Below are positions 18,726-28,240 of a DNA stretch of 64,000 bases, piece by piece. The DNA is from Sphingobacterium sp. LZ7M1 (GTDB taxonomy: Bacteria > Bacteroidota > Bacteroidia > Sphingobacteriales > Sphingobacteriaceae): the NCBI RefSeq assembly GCF_024296865.1, contig NZ_CP101134.1:3472001-3536000 (forward strand). The letters run 5' to 3'. The position numbers and the translations under genes were made by a program. The notes beneath the pieces are model-generated. The model ran no database searches. It was not told the origin of the DNA and saw nothing but the letters and a program-made list of their open reading frames with translations. Position 1 is the stretch's first letter; every line of letters starts with the position of its first letter.

Positions 18726-20558
18726 TTACTTTTCTGTATCGACAATTGACTTACTATTTTCTGCCATACGGATAAACTCTGCACGATAGCCTTCATCATC
18801 CTTTCCTTTTGCAGCTTTTGCACGGGCGATCAAGCTTGCAAAACTTGAGTTTTGCTTATAATCTGAATTACGCAACAACATCCCAAATTCAGCAACTGCT
18901 GTTGCAAAACGGAAATCCTCACTCACGGTATCAAATGCTTTTGGAGCATCTTTCACGACAGTCTGCTGCAATTCACTCTTGTCCGATTTAGGGTCTTTGT
19001 ACCTGAATTTCACGGTTGCCAATTCCCCATTCTTAGACCCCAGATTTGGTTTATCGTTATTCTGGTATTTCAATGGATCAACCGTTCCAATAATTGAACT
19101 CTTAACACCTACCGGAATGATTTCGTAGATCGCAGTTACGGTATGTCCAACCCCCATATCTCCGCCTATTTTAGCATCATTATTGAAATCTTCCGCTTCC
19201 AATAAACGGTTTTCATAGCCCACCAATCTATAGGCTTGCACATAAGCCGGATTAAACTCCACTTGAATTTTCACATCCTTGGCAACGGTAAATAAGGTCG
19301 CTCCAAATTCAGTCACCATAGCCTTTCTTGCTTCTGAAATATTATCGATATAGGCATAGTTGCCTCTTCCTTTGTCCGCCAAAGTCTCCATCTTACTATC
19401 TTTCAGGTTTCCCATTCCATAACCTAATACAGTCAGGTTAACCCCACTTTCGCGTTCTTTGGCAATCAAGTCTTCCATCGCTTCATCACTGGACTCACCC
19501 ACATTGAAATCTCCATCCGATGCCAGGATAATTCTATTGTTTCCATCTTTAATAAAATTTGCTCGGGCAATCTGATAGGCTTTCTTAATTCCTTCTCCAC
19601 CGGCAGTAGAACCTCCAGCTGTCAGTTCATCAATGGCAGTCTTGATTTTCATCTTTTGATCCCCACGGGTACTTTCTAATTTTACTCCAGCAGAGCCTGC
19701 ATAGGTAACAATGGCAACCTTATCTTCTGGTCTCAATTGGTCCACCAGCATCTTCAAGGAAGACTGCACCAATGGTAATCTATTATCTCCCATCATAGAT
19801 CCTGATACATCGATCAAGAAAACAAAATTGGATGCCTTCAAATTTTCCTTAGGAATATCTTTTGCCTTCAAGGCGATACGCATCAACTGATGCTCCTTAT
19901 TCCAGGGCGAAGTGGTTAGCTCTGTATAGATCTTCACGGGCTCGCCATTGGTCGGACCTTGTAGGTCATATTGGAAATAATTGATCATCTCCTCTACCCT
20001 TACCGCATCTTTAGGCGGCAGATTCCCTGCATTGATCATTCTTCTTACATTAGAATAAGAAGCAGCGTCCACATCTACAGCAAAAGTTGACAAAGCTTCT
20101 TTCGTAGGCGAAATAAATCCGTTCTCTTCAAAACGACCATAAGTTTCCGTATTTTGAGGTCTAGGTTGCAAATATAAACCGTTTGAATGTGCCATTGCAC
20201 TGCCGGTTACCCTCTTTTGTGCTTTATTACCATAGCCTACAACAACAACTTCTTCTAATAAGGCTTCCCTTGCTTGCAGTACTACCTTTATGCTATTCTT
20301 CTTTCCTACCTTTACTTTTTTAGTTTCGTACCCTAAAAATTTAAACAGCAAAATATCTTTTTCAGCAGCTTTTATGGAAAATGCTCCTTGCTGATCGGTC
20401 AGCGTTGCTTGCTGCTTTCCTTCCACGCGAACCTCCACACCGGCGAGTGCCAGCTGTGTTCCCGCCTCAGTTACAATACCTTTGATCATTCTTTCTTGGG
20501 CTAGTCCGCTACCACCTAGAGTAAGCAAAAAGACTAATAATGCAAATATTTTATTCAT
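18726..20558 (-). CDS. von Willebrand factor A protein with carboxypeptidase-like regulatory domain (YfbK type)
   Basis: Product of 610 residues. A signal peptide (about 1-20) precedes a carboxypeptidase regulatory-like beta-sandwich (MIKGIVTEAGTQLALAGVEV to about 95), then the sequence LLEEVVVVGYGNKAQKRVTG, which is the plug-start signature of SusC-type receptors, although no barrel follows. Next come a YfbK-type N-terminal domain (FAVDVDAASYSNVRRMINAG), a vWA domain with the metal-ion site DVSGSM near residue 250, and a C-terminal DUF3520-like region. It is probably periplasmic or envelope-bound and binds protein partners through the vWA domain; the function is unknown. It is divergent from an ECF sigma operon 79 bp away and the shared motif with that operon's second gene suggests they work together. 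Confidence 0.85.
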   Translation of the reverse strand: MNKIFALLVFLLTLGGSGLAQERMIKGIVTEAGTQLALAGVEVRVEGKQQATLTDQQGAFSIKAAEKDILLFKFLGYETKKVKVGKKNSIKVVLQAREALLEEVVVVGYGNKAQKRVTGSAMAHSNGLYLQPRPQNTETYGRFEENGFISPTKEALSTFAVDVDAASYSNVRRMINAGNLPPKDAVRVEEMINYFQYDLQGPTNGEPVKIYTELTTSPWNKEHQLMRIALKAKDIPKENLKASNFVFLIDVSGSMMGDNRLPLVQSSLKMLVDQLRPEDKVAIVTYAGSAGVKLESTRGDQKMKIKTAIDELTAGGSTAGGEGIKKAYQIARANFIKDGNNRIILASDGDFNVGESSDEAMEDLIAKERESGVNLTVLGYGMGNLKDSKMETLADKGRGNYAYIDNISEARKAMVTEFGATLFTVAKDVKIQVEFNPAYVQAYRLVGYENRLLEAEDFNNDAKIGGDMGVGHTVTAIYEIIPVGVKSSIIGTVDPLKYQNNDKPNLGSKNGELATVKFRYKDPKSDKSELQQTVVKDAPKAFDTVSEDFRFATAVAEFGMLLRNSDYKQNSSFASLIARAKAAKGKDDEGYRAEFIRMAENSKSIVDTEK

Positions 20559-20637
20559 GACTAGTAAGTTTTGCCAAAGGATGCAGAAAAAATCAAATTT
20601 CCATAAACGAGAAAAAAAAATTAATTTTCAGCAGTAA

Positions 20638-21213
20638 ATGAGCACTAGGACCTTGTCAAAACAGAAAAATCTATCGGATGAAGATCTGCTAAAACTCTAT
20701 CTGCTGGATGGCGACCTCAACCATCTGGGAGACCTCTATCAAAAGCATAGTGAAATGGTCTATTATGTGTGTTTACGATACTTTAAAGAGCCTGAACGCA
20801 GCAAGGATGCGGTCATGCAAATCTTTGAGGAACTCATCGACAAAGTCAAAAAACAAGATATACAGGATTTCCCCCGCTGGCTCTACGTGGTCAGTAAGAA
20901 CCACTGCCTGATGGCACTGCGATCTGCAAAAAACAAACAAGAAATTGTTACAGATAATTTTGTGGAATTTTCAATGAACCTGCATCAGGAGGAAAACTAT
21001 CAAGAAAGGGAGGAACAGTTATTGAGACTGGAAAGCTGCTTGGATACCTTAATAGAAAAGCAAAAGAAAAGTATTCAGCTCTTTTTCATCGAACAGAAAT
21101 GCTACAAAGAAGTGGTTGATATAACCGGCTACAGCATGAACGATGTAAAAAGCTATATCCAAAATGGCAAAAGGAATTTGAAGAACTGTATGGAAAGGAA
21201 TTCTCATGAATAA
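20638..21213 (+). CDS. RNA polymerase sigma-70 family factor, ECF type
   Basis: Product of 191 residues. Region 2 is recognisable (LGDLYQKHSEMVYYVCLRYF and DAVMQIFEELIDKV, about 30-75) with WLYVVSKNHCLMALR, and region 4 helix-turn-helix near the C-terminus (IQLFFIEQKCYKEVVDITGY, then MNDVKSYIQNGKRNLKNCM). It overlaps the next gene by 8 bp, as is usual for a sigma/anti-sigma pair. Target promoters cannot be deduced from one locus, although the divergent vWA gene is an obvious candidate. Confidence 0.88.
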   Translation: MSTRTLSKQKNLSDEDLLKLYLLDGDLNHLGDLYQKHSEMVYYVCLRYFKEPERSKDAVMQIFEELIDKVKKQDIQDFPRWLYVVSKNHCLMALRSAKNKQEIVTDNFVEFSMNLHQEENYQEREEQLLRLESCLDTLIEKQKKSIQLFFIEQKCYKEVVDITGYSMNDVKSYIQNGKRNLKNCMERNSHE

Positions 21214-22498
21214 GGACTTTGACATAGCATATCTACGCAAATACGTGAACGGAGAACTGAGCGACTCCGAAATGTATGCTATTGAAAAGGCATCCCATGA
21301 AGATGAACTTTTAATGGATGTATTGATGGGATTGGAGGAAGAGAAAAAACTGAACAACCCTCTTGAAGTCGCAGATCTTCATTCCGCAATTTTCGAAAGG
21401 ACGCATCCTGCGAAGGTTAGACCATTCAGCTTCTATAGAAACCTATCGATCGCAGCCTCGGTATTACTGGCATTAGGTATCGGTACGATTTGGTACTTAA
21501 ACAGGGACCAGAACAAGGTCGCTGAGACGATGGAAACCGTGGCCATGGACAACAAAGCCGATGTGCCGACGGATACCACGCTGAACAGTATACATTTGGA
21601 CAGTTTAGATGGCCTCTCCGAAGAGGACAACCTGATTGCCCTTGCTACACCAGCCGAACCTGCTCCAGCTGGAGCGGAAGCTTCAGCCCAAAGGAAAAAA
21701 AACGCGAATATTGCAAAGCCTACGGTAGAAGAAGTGCTTGCTGATAATTCCGATGTTTTCTTAAGGGAAGTTCCTCGATCGGACACAAGTACTTTCCATG
21801 ATAAAATTGACAATCGAATAGCTTCAAACGAAATGGGATCCTTCAAAAAGATAGACAAAACCAATGTCATCCTGATGAATGGAAAGACGCCAGCGAAGTC
21901 AAAACAAACTAGCCAAGCTGCAGTTGCTTCGGCAGACCGCGTTAGCTCCCTACAAGACGTTAAAAAGTTAGCGACCGGCCGTGTCCTAGATCAGCAATCT
22001 GGAAGGCCGATCGTTAGTGCATCGGTGCGCGATGTCAAGACCAACGATGTGGTCATGACCGATTCTTCTGGCCAATATATACTGCCCTTGACTTCAGACA
22101 ATCAAAAACTGGAAATCCTTTCCCTAGGTTACGAGAAAGAATTGATCACTGCCAGCAACAATAAGATCGTGCAACTCAAACCAAGCTTTGGAGCACTTGA
22201 CGAAGTAGTTGTCGTTGGCTATGGAAATAAAACGGAAAAGGTAAAATCAGAACCTCTAGTAGGTTGGGTTGCCTACAAGAAGTACATCAACGATAATTCT
22301 TACCAAACCCTGTTGGGCAAAGGCTCCGTTACCTTGATCTTCGATATTTCAACATTCGGTAGGCCGATTGACATCAGCATCAAGAAATCAAGCAATCCTG
22401 ACCTAAGTCAGAAAGCCATTCAGATTATCCACAATGGACCAGATTGGAAAAAAGGTAATGATGGCAAAAAGATTGAAGTCAAGATCAATTTCAGATAA
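21206..22498 (+). CDS. Composite membrane protein: anti-sigma-like N-terminus, CarboxypepD_reg-like domain, TonB-like C-terminus
   Basis: Product of 430 residues. The first 70 residues (DIAYLRKYVNGELSDSEMYA) resemble the cytoplasmic part of anti-sigma factors, and a single helix follows (SIAASVLLALGIGTIWYL, about 77-94). After a low-complexity linker there is a carboxypeptidase-like regulatory domain (ATGRVLDQQSGRPIVSASVR), then LDEVVVVGYGNKTEKV, the SusC plug-start signature, and a C-terminal segment (VTLIFDISTFGRPIDISIKK, SSNPDLSQKAIQII) resembling the TonB C-terminal domain. It overlaps the sigma gene by 8 bp. A membrane-bound regulator of that sigma factor that senses periplasmic or outer-membrane partners is the likely role (inference). 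Confidence 0.8.
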   Translation: MNKDFDIAYLRKYVNGELSDSEMYAIEKASHEDELLMDVLMGLEEEKKLNNPLEVADLHSAIFERTHPAKVRPFSFYRNLSIAASVLLALGIGTIWYLNRDQNKVAETMETVAMDNKADVPTDTTLNSIHLDSLDGLSEEDNLIALATPAEPAPAGAEASAQRKKNANIAKPTVEEVLADNSDVFLREVPRSDTSTFHDKIDNRIASNEMGSFKKIDKTNVILMNGKTPAKSKQTSQAAVASADRVSSLQDVKKLATGRVLDQQSGRPIVSASVRDVKTNDVVMTDSSGQYILPLTSDNQKLEILSLGYEKELITASNNKIVQLKPSFGALDEVVVVGYGNKTEKVKSEPLVGWVAYKKYINDNSYQTLLGKGSVTLIFDISTFGRPIDISIKKSSNPDLSQKAIQIIHNGPDWKKGNDGKKIEVKINFR

Positions 22499-22603
22499 AA
22501 TACATCCCCTTTAAAGTTTAATCTTGCTAAAATAAAAAAGGATAAATCATGAATTCATCCTATCTATTGCTCTGAAAATTCTTCGAGAATGCTTCGAGAC
22601 ATA

Positions 22604-22641
22604 TTCGAGACATATTGCCAGATTTCCGAATATGTCTCGAA
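22604..22641. repeat. TTCGAGACAT hairpin repeat, copy 1
   Basis: A 38-bp inverted repeat with arms TTCGAGACAT and ATGTCTCGAA, followed by ATAAGGTCAAAGTATGAGC. Extra TTCGAGA units occur just upstream at 22582 and 22593. A second 38-bp copy with the same flank lies at 61317-61354. It sits in the convergent gap between the composite membrane protein and tsaD. Confidence 0.8.
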
Positions 22642-22722
22642 TAAGGTCAAAGTATGAGCTGAAATATTAATACTAAAATTTTTCTGACCGATAATATTGA
22701 ACAAAACTCTATTTGAGCTTGA

Positions 22723-23724
22723 TTATACTCCCATTCGAGCTACAGGTCCAACCTCTTGTCCAATAAAGTCTTCTTTCAAGAACTTTTGGTAGCCTGCAAT
22801 GGAAATCATGGCTGCATTATCTGTACAGTATTCAAATTTAGGGATAAATACATTCCAATTATATTTTTTCCCCATTTCAGTCAGACCATTCCTTAAACCA
22901 GAATTGGCAGATACCCCACCGGCGATGGCAATATCCTTCACTCCGGTCTGCTTGGCTGCTTTCTTTAATTTATTCAACAGGATGGAAACGATACGGCTCT
23001 GAACAGATGCACATAGGTCATCCATTTTTTCATTCAAGAAATTAGGGTTCTGTTTTATTTCAGCCTGTACCAAATATAAAATTGCGGTTTTCAATCCGGA
23101 GAAGCTAAAGTTCAGATCTGGGATTTGAGGTTCGGGCAACTTAAAGGCATCGGGGTTTCCGTTTTGGGCATGCTTGTCAATCAAAGGTCCGCCAGGGTAA
23201 GGAAGATCTAAAATCTTTGCAGTCTTATCAAAGGCCTCCCCTGCTGCATCGTCTAAAGTTTCGCCCAACAGTTCCATTTCAAAATAATCCTTGACCAATA
23301 CGATTTGCGTATGACCACCCGAAACGGTAAGGCATAGGAAAGGGAAATTAGGCTTTGGATCATCAATGAAGTGCGCTAAGATATGTGCTTGCATATGATT
23401 GACATCGATCAATGGGATATCCATGGCCAAGGCAAATGATTTTGCGAAGGAGGTCCCCACCAATAAAGCACCTAAAAGTCCAGGTCCGCGTGTAAAAGCT
23501 ACTGCATCTATGTCATTTTTCCGTATTTTAGCAGCAGCGATAGCTTGGTCTACTGTTGGAATGATGTTTTGTTGATGTGCGCGAGAAGCTAACTCAGGAA
23601 CCACACCCCCATATTTAGCATGAATTGCTTGACTTGCAATAATATTTGACTTAATTTCGCCGTCTATACATATAGAGGCCGAAGTTTCATCACATGAAGA
23701 TTCTATTCCTAGAATAATGGCCAT
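22723..23724 (-). CDS. tsaD: tRNA N6-adenosine threonylcarbamoyltransferase TsaD
   Basis: Catalyses transfer of the threonylcarbamoyl group to A37 of ANN-decoding tRNAs, with TsaB and TsaE. The 333-residue product starts MAIILGIESSCDETSASICI and has the ASKHA fold, the metal-ligand motif HMQAHILAH, and FLCLTVSGGHTQIVLV, AAGEAFDKTAKILDLPYPGG and IAGGVSANSGLRN. Length is normal. It is divergent from tamB with start regions only tens of bases apart. Confidence 0.98.
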   Translation of the reverse strand: MAIILGIESSCDETSASICIDGEIKSNIIASQAIHAKYGGVVPELASRAHQQNIIPTVDQAIAAAKIRKNDIDAVAFTRGPGLLGALLVGTSFAKSFALAMDIPLIDVNHMQAHILAHFIDDPKPNFPFLCLTVSGGHTQIVLVKDYFEMELLGETLDDAAGEAFDKTAKILDLPYPGGPLIDKHAQNGNPDAFKLPEPQIPDLNFSFSGLKTAILYLVQAEIKQNPNFLNEKMDDLCASVQSRIVSILLNKLKKAAKQTGVKDIAIAGGVSANSGLRNGLTEMGKKYNWNVFIPKFEYCTDNAAMISIAGYQKFLKEDFIGQEVGPVARMGV

Positions 23725-23872
23725 TTTGAGAGAAGTATAAAATTTAATTTACAAAAGTATCAAAAAAATACTTAAAATAACGCTTATTAGCCTGCTCAGC
23801 ATACTCGCACTGCTGTCGGTAATTTTATTCTCTTTACAATTTTCATCTGTTCAAACATTTGTCACCAAAAAA

Positions 23873-26800
23873 GTGGCAAAATACCTTTCCAAAGAGCTTA
23901 ATGCCAAAGTAGAAATCGGAAGCATTTACTTCAAGCCTTTCTCCGAACTTAATCTCTATAATTTCAACCTGGCAGACCAAAATGGAAACCTTATTCTTTC
24001 TGCAAAGAAATTAAATGCAGACCTTATCCTGACGGATTTTTTCCGGAACAAGGTCATCATTGAAAAATTAAATATTGAGCAGGCCTATGTGGATTTTCAG
24101 GTCTACAAAGACAGTTCAAACATCAAATTCCTTATCGACTATTTCAGCCCGAAAAAGAAGAAAAAAACTGGCCCTAAGAAGCAAATGGAACTGAAATTGT
24201 ACGAAGTCAATTTGGTTGACAACCATGTCAAGATCATTAACCATACCCAGAAACACTATAACCGTGGAGTGGATTTTTCGGACATCGAACTGACCCATCT
24301 CACAGGCAATTTCAGCAAGATAGAACAGGATAGCAGTTCGATAAAAGCCAAGATCAAGAAATTGACATTCCAGGAGAAATCTGGTTTTATCGTAAGAGAA
24401 CTGAGTGCAGATGCCTTCGTTACGGACCAATCCATGGAATTTGACCAATTAAAGCTGATCACCAACAATTCCTCTTTGGGAAGACACTTGAAATTCAGTT
24501 ATAAAGATTTTGGCGACTTTGGTGATTTCGTGAAGAAAGTACAGATTGAGTCAAGCATGAGCAATGTATTTGTTGATTCCAAGGACATCGAATACTTTGC
24601 GCCAGACATGAAATTTGTCAAGTTTAAAGCCAAAGTAAACCAAGGTAGTGTCAAGGGTACGGTAGCCAATATGTTCGTGAAGGATGCCGATATACAGACC
24701 GGAGAGGAAACCCGATTGACGGGGGATTTCAGCATCAAGGGGCTACCCGATATCAACAGGACAATTTTTGATTTCAATGCCAATCAGTTGCAGACCAGCG
24801 CTTCTGACGTGGAAAAACTGGTACCTGAACTTTCTAACAGAGGTTCTTTTGACTTACCTGAGCAGCTTCATAGATTGGGACAGATTAATTTTAGGGGGAC
24901 TTTTAAAGGGCTGTATAACTTATTTGATGTCGTGGGGGCCTTCGACACGGAATTGGGAAAATTAGAGACCAACGCTAAAATAGACATCCAAAAGAATATT
25001 CAGTACGCTGGAAACATGCAATCTGAAGAGTTTCAGATTGGAAATTTGATCAACAGCAATAGCATCAAGAACACGGGGCTTAATCTGGACTTTGATGGGC
25101 AAAACTTGGATTTCAAAGAAATTCAATTGAACATCATAGGAGACCTGAGAAGACTACAACTTAATAATTACCAATACGACAGCGTATCCGTGGATGCCTT
25201 CCTATTTGAGGAGCAGATTGAAATGAATGGCCACATCAGTGACCCGAACATTGCCTTGGCTTATGATTCGAAAATTAACCTATCCGGTGAATTCAACATC
25301 TATAATGTTGATGCCCAGATCGATCAAATCAACCTAAAGAAATTAGGCTTGGTCAATAAGGATAGCATCATCATCTATGATTCCAATATCAGCACGCACC
25401 TGACCGGCAACAACCTCAACAACCTGAACGGAGACCTTCGGGCCAATCAGATCAACATGCAGACCAGTAAGGGGAAATTCAGCATTGATGATGTGTTCTT
25501 TGCCGCTGAAGGCAATGAAACGGATAGGCTCTTGACCCTAAAATCCAATGTGATGGATGGAGAGATGAAAGGTGTGATAGACCTGAACACACTTGTACCT
25601 TATTTCAAGGCATTGGCCATGAAATATGCACCGGCAATTGGCTTGGAAACAGAACCGTACAATCCTCAAATTTTCGACCTTGAACTCAAGGTCAAATCCT
25701 TTGAACCTGTATCCGCATTTTTGGACCCAACCTTAACCTTGGAGGATGGAGCAACCTTAGAGGCCCACTTTAATTCAGAAGATTTTACGGCCGAATTCAA
25801 TGCCTTTAGTCCTTTTGTAAAGTATCAGGGCATTAACCTGCAAAACCTGAGCATCGATGAGATTGCTGACGAAAATGCTTTCTCCCTCAACCTGAAAGCG
25901 GACAAGGCATTTCTGACAGACTCCGTTTTTGTCAATAATGTTGAAATCAACAATATCCTTTCCAAGGACAGCCTATTGTTTAATATCAAAGGGGCAGAAG
26001 AAACCGAAAAGAATTACATGCGTTTGAATGGTAACATTCACTTCGCCCACAATAAACCTGCATATATCCGTTTTGAGGAGTCCACCATCGTTGTGAATTA
26101 TGAACCTTGGGCTTTCAACAAAGATGCTGAAATGCGGGTGTCCAAGGGGAAATTCTATTTAAACAACTTAATTGCATCCCAAGGAAACCAAAGGGTGGAA
26201 TTCAATGGCGTATTATCCAATGAAGACGATAAACTAGACATCAAATTTGAAAGGTTCAACCTGCATTCTTTGGAAACGGTAACCAAGCCAATAGGGGTTC
26301 ATTTAGATGGTGAATTGAACGGAAACATCGAATTGCATTCCATTTTCAAAAAGCCTTACCTATCTGCAAACGTAACTACCACACCTTTGGTGTGGAACCA
26401 AATACCAATTGGGCAATTGGTCCTGTTAGCAGATTTCGATCCGGAATCGAAGGTGGCCAATTTGGATTTCCAGTTATTGGACGACCGAAAAAGAGGATTG
26501 ACCCTGAACGGTACCTACCAAGTGGTATCCGGTGAACAAGCCATAAATTTAAAGGGAAACCTGAACCAGACCGAATTGATCTTGTTCCAACCTTTTATCC
26601 GTAGCTTGGCATCCGACCTGGAAGGAAAAATGGATGCGGACCTTCAAATCACAGGAACACTTCAAAATCCTCAAATCAATGGTTCAGCGAAGATTGAAAG
26701 TGCATCCTTCAAGGTTAATTACCTAAAGACCACCTATAACCTGAACAATCAGTCTGTGATGATCGATAATAACGCGGTCATGATGAATAACCTGACCTTT

Positions 26801-28240
26801 ACCGACTCTAAAGGGCATCAGGCCGTAGCGGGTGGAGTAGTCAATCTTTCAACATTGAGCAATCCATATATCGATGTGAATGTAGCGACCAATAATGTGA
26901 TGATCCTGAATACAACCTATAAGGACAATAACCTATATTATGGTACTGCATATGCCACAGGAACCTATCAATTTAAAGGATATACCTCGGCGATCGACAT
27001 TAATATCAAGGCCAGGTCAGAGGACAATACGGTAATCAGTATTCCATTCAATACGGCCATGACGATCTCAGAAAGTGACTTTATCTACTTTGTCAGTAAA
27101 GACTCCAGCGTAAACAAGGAAAATGCAAACCGATATTTCCTAAAGGGCATGACGATGAATATGGACCTGGAGTTGACTCCGAGTGCAGAGGTCAACCTAC
27201 AGACCGACATTGGTTCGCTGAAAGGTACTGGAACCGGAGAAATCAGTTTGAAGATTTCCAGTTTGGGCGATTTTGAGATGTTCGGGGATTACGCCATCAA
27301 TTCAGGAAAATTCCACTTTACGGCGCAGGATTTTATCAACAAATATTTCGACATCAAGCAAGGTGGAACGATTCGCTGGACGGGATCTCCTTCAGGAGCA
27401 ACCGTCAATATCACGGCAGTTTATCAGCAGCGCACCTCCATTGGTGATCTGTATAATGCAGCTGGGCGTGCCGGCACGGACGAAAGAGTATTGGCGCAGG
27501 CTGACATGATCATCAAGGGAACCTTGAGCCAGCCCGATGTCTCCTTTGACCTGAACTTCCCACAAACACCATATGTCAAGGATGAACTGCAAGCCTATTT
27601 CAGTGACGCCAATAATGTCAATCAACAGGCATTGAGTTTAATTATCCGGAGAAGCTTTACCGCTGGAAACTCGGGAGAAATTGGCAGGGAGGTAAACAAT
27701 ACCTTATTATCTGCCGGAACGGAAATCGCCTTTAACCAATTGAACAATATTCTGGCGCAATCCCTAAAGATCAACTTCCTGGATTTCAACATCCGATCGC
27801 TAAACGATGCCTCTGCATCCTTCCGATTCTTTGATGACCGATTGGTTTTGACAGGAGGAATTGTGGACCGTAGGAACATACAGACGACCGACCTGACCTT
27901 TTTCTCTAACCAGGTGGCGACCGATGCTGAACTGACCTATAAGATCAGGAGAGATGGTAGCTTGATGTTTAGGGCATATAACCGATTGAATACAAGAAAT
28001 ATTCTCTTTACCCCTACGGACGATTATATCAATGCTGTCGGTTTGGTATACCGTCAGGAATTCAATACCCTTGGTGAGTTTTGGCGTAAGATGTGGACAT
28101 GGAAGCCTAAGCGCGACAGCATCCCATCTATCCCTAACATCCCACAGGACAGCATCAAGAGCTCGTCTGACAGCAGTACGAACGTTAATCCAGGTAAAGC
28201 TCCAAAAGCTGGTTATGTTCCGCCTCCAGGCTTCCAGTAA
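23873..28240 (+). CDS. tamB: Translocation and assembly module protein TamB (DUF490), start uncertain
   Basis: Very large beta-helical protein (at least 1455 residues) of the AsmA/TamB family, which spans the periplasm and is thought to move phospholipid or assist outer-membrane protein assembly. Repeated short beta segments run throughout, and the C-terminal DUF490 domain is clear (DADLQITGTLQNPQINGSAK, SLKGTGTGEISLKISSLGDF, LSQPDVSFDLNFPQTPYVKD). The first usual start codon is GTG at 23873, but the frame is open upstream to 23741 and encodes a membrane anchor (ITLISLLSILALLSVILFSL) expected in this family. No ATG, GTG or TTG lies in that stretch; ATT at 23747 is a candidate. The 3' end overlaps a small minus-strand gene by 56 bp. 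Confidence 0.92.
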   Translation: MAKYLSKELNAKVEIGSIYFKPFSELNLYNFNLADQNGNLILSAKKLNADLILTDFFRNKVIIEKLNIEQAYVDFQVYKDSSNIKFLIDYFSPKKKKKTGPKKQMELKLYEVNLVDNHVKIINHTQKHYNRGVDFSDIELTHLTGNFSKIEQDSSSIKAKIKKLTFQEKSGFIVRELSADAFVTDQSMEFDQLKLITNNSSLGRHLKFSYKDFGDFGDFVKKVQIESSMSNVFVDSKDIEYFAPDMKFVKFKAKVNQGSVKGTVANMFVKDADIQTGEETRLTGDFSIKGLPDINRTIFDFNANQLQTSASDVEKLVPELSNRGSFDLPEQLHRLGQINFRGTFKGLYNLFDVVGAFDTELGKLETNAKIDIQKNIQYAGNMQSEEFQIGNLINSNSIKNTGLNLDFDGQNLDFKEIQLNIIGDLRRLQLNNYQYDSVSVDAFLFEEQIEMNGHISDPNIALAYDSKINLSGEFNIYNVDAQIDQINLKKLGLVNKDSIIIYDSNISTHLTGNNLNNLNGDLRANQINMQTSKGKFSIDDVFFAAEGNETDRLLTLKSNVMDGEMKGVIDLNTLVPYFKALAMKYAPAIGLETEPYNPQIFDLELKVKSFEPVSAFLDPTLTLEDGATLEAHFNSEDFTAEFNAFSPFVKYQGINLQNLSIDEIADENAFSLNLKADKAFLTDSVFVNNVEINNILSKDSLLFNIKGAEETEKNYMRLNGNIHFAHNKPAYIRFEESTIVVNYEPWAFNKDAEMRVSKGKFYLNNLIASQGNQRVEFNGVLSNEDDKLDIKFERFNLHSLETVTKPIGVHLDGELNGNIELHSIFKKPYLSANVTTTPLVWNQIPIGQLVLLADFDPESKVANLDFQLLDDRKRGLTLNGTYQVVSGEQAINLKGNLNQTELILFQPFIRSLASDLEGKMDADLQITGTLQNPQINGSAKIESASFKVNYLKTTYNLNNQSVMIDNNAVMMNNLTFTDSKGHQAVAGGVVNLSTLSNPYIDVNVATNNVMILNTTYKDNNLYYGTAYATGTYQFKGYTSAIDINIKARSEDNTVISIPFNTAMTISESDFIYFVSKDSSVNKENANRYFLKGMTMNMDLELTPSAEVNLQTDIGSLKGTGTGEISLKISSLGDFEMFGDYAINSGKFHFTAQDFINKYFDIKQGGTIRWTGSPSGATVNITAVYQQRTSIGDLYNAAGRAGTDERVLAQADMIIKGTLSQPDVSFDLNFPQTPYVKDELQAYFSDANNVNQQALSLIIRRSFTAGNSGEIGREVNNTLLSAGTEIAFNQLNNILAQSLKINFLDFNIRSLNDASASFRFFDDRLVLTGGIVDRRNIQTTDLTFFSNQVATDAELTYKIRRDGSLMFRAYNRLNTRNILFTPTDDYINAVGLVYRQEFNTLGEFWRKMWTWKPKRDSIPSIPNIPQDSIKSSSDSSTNVNPGKAPKAGYVPPPGFQ

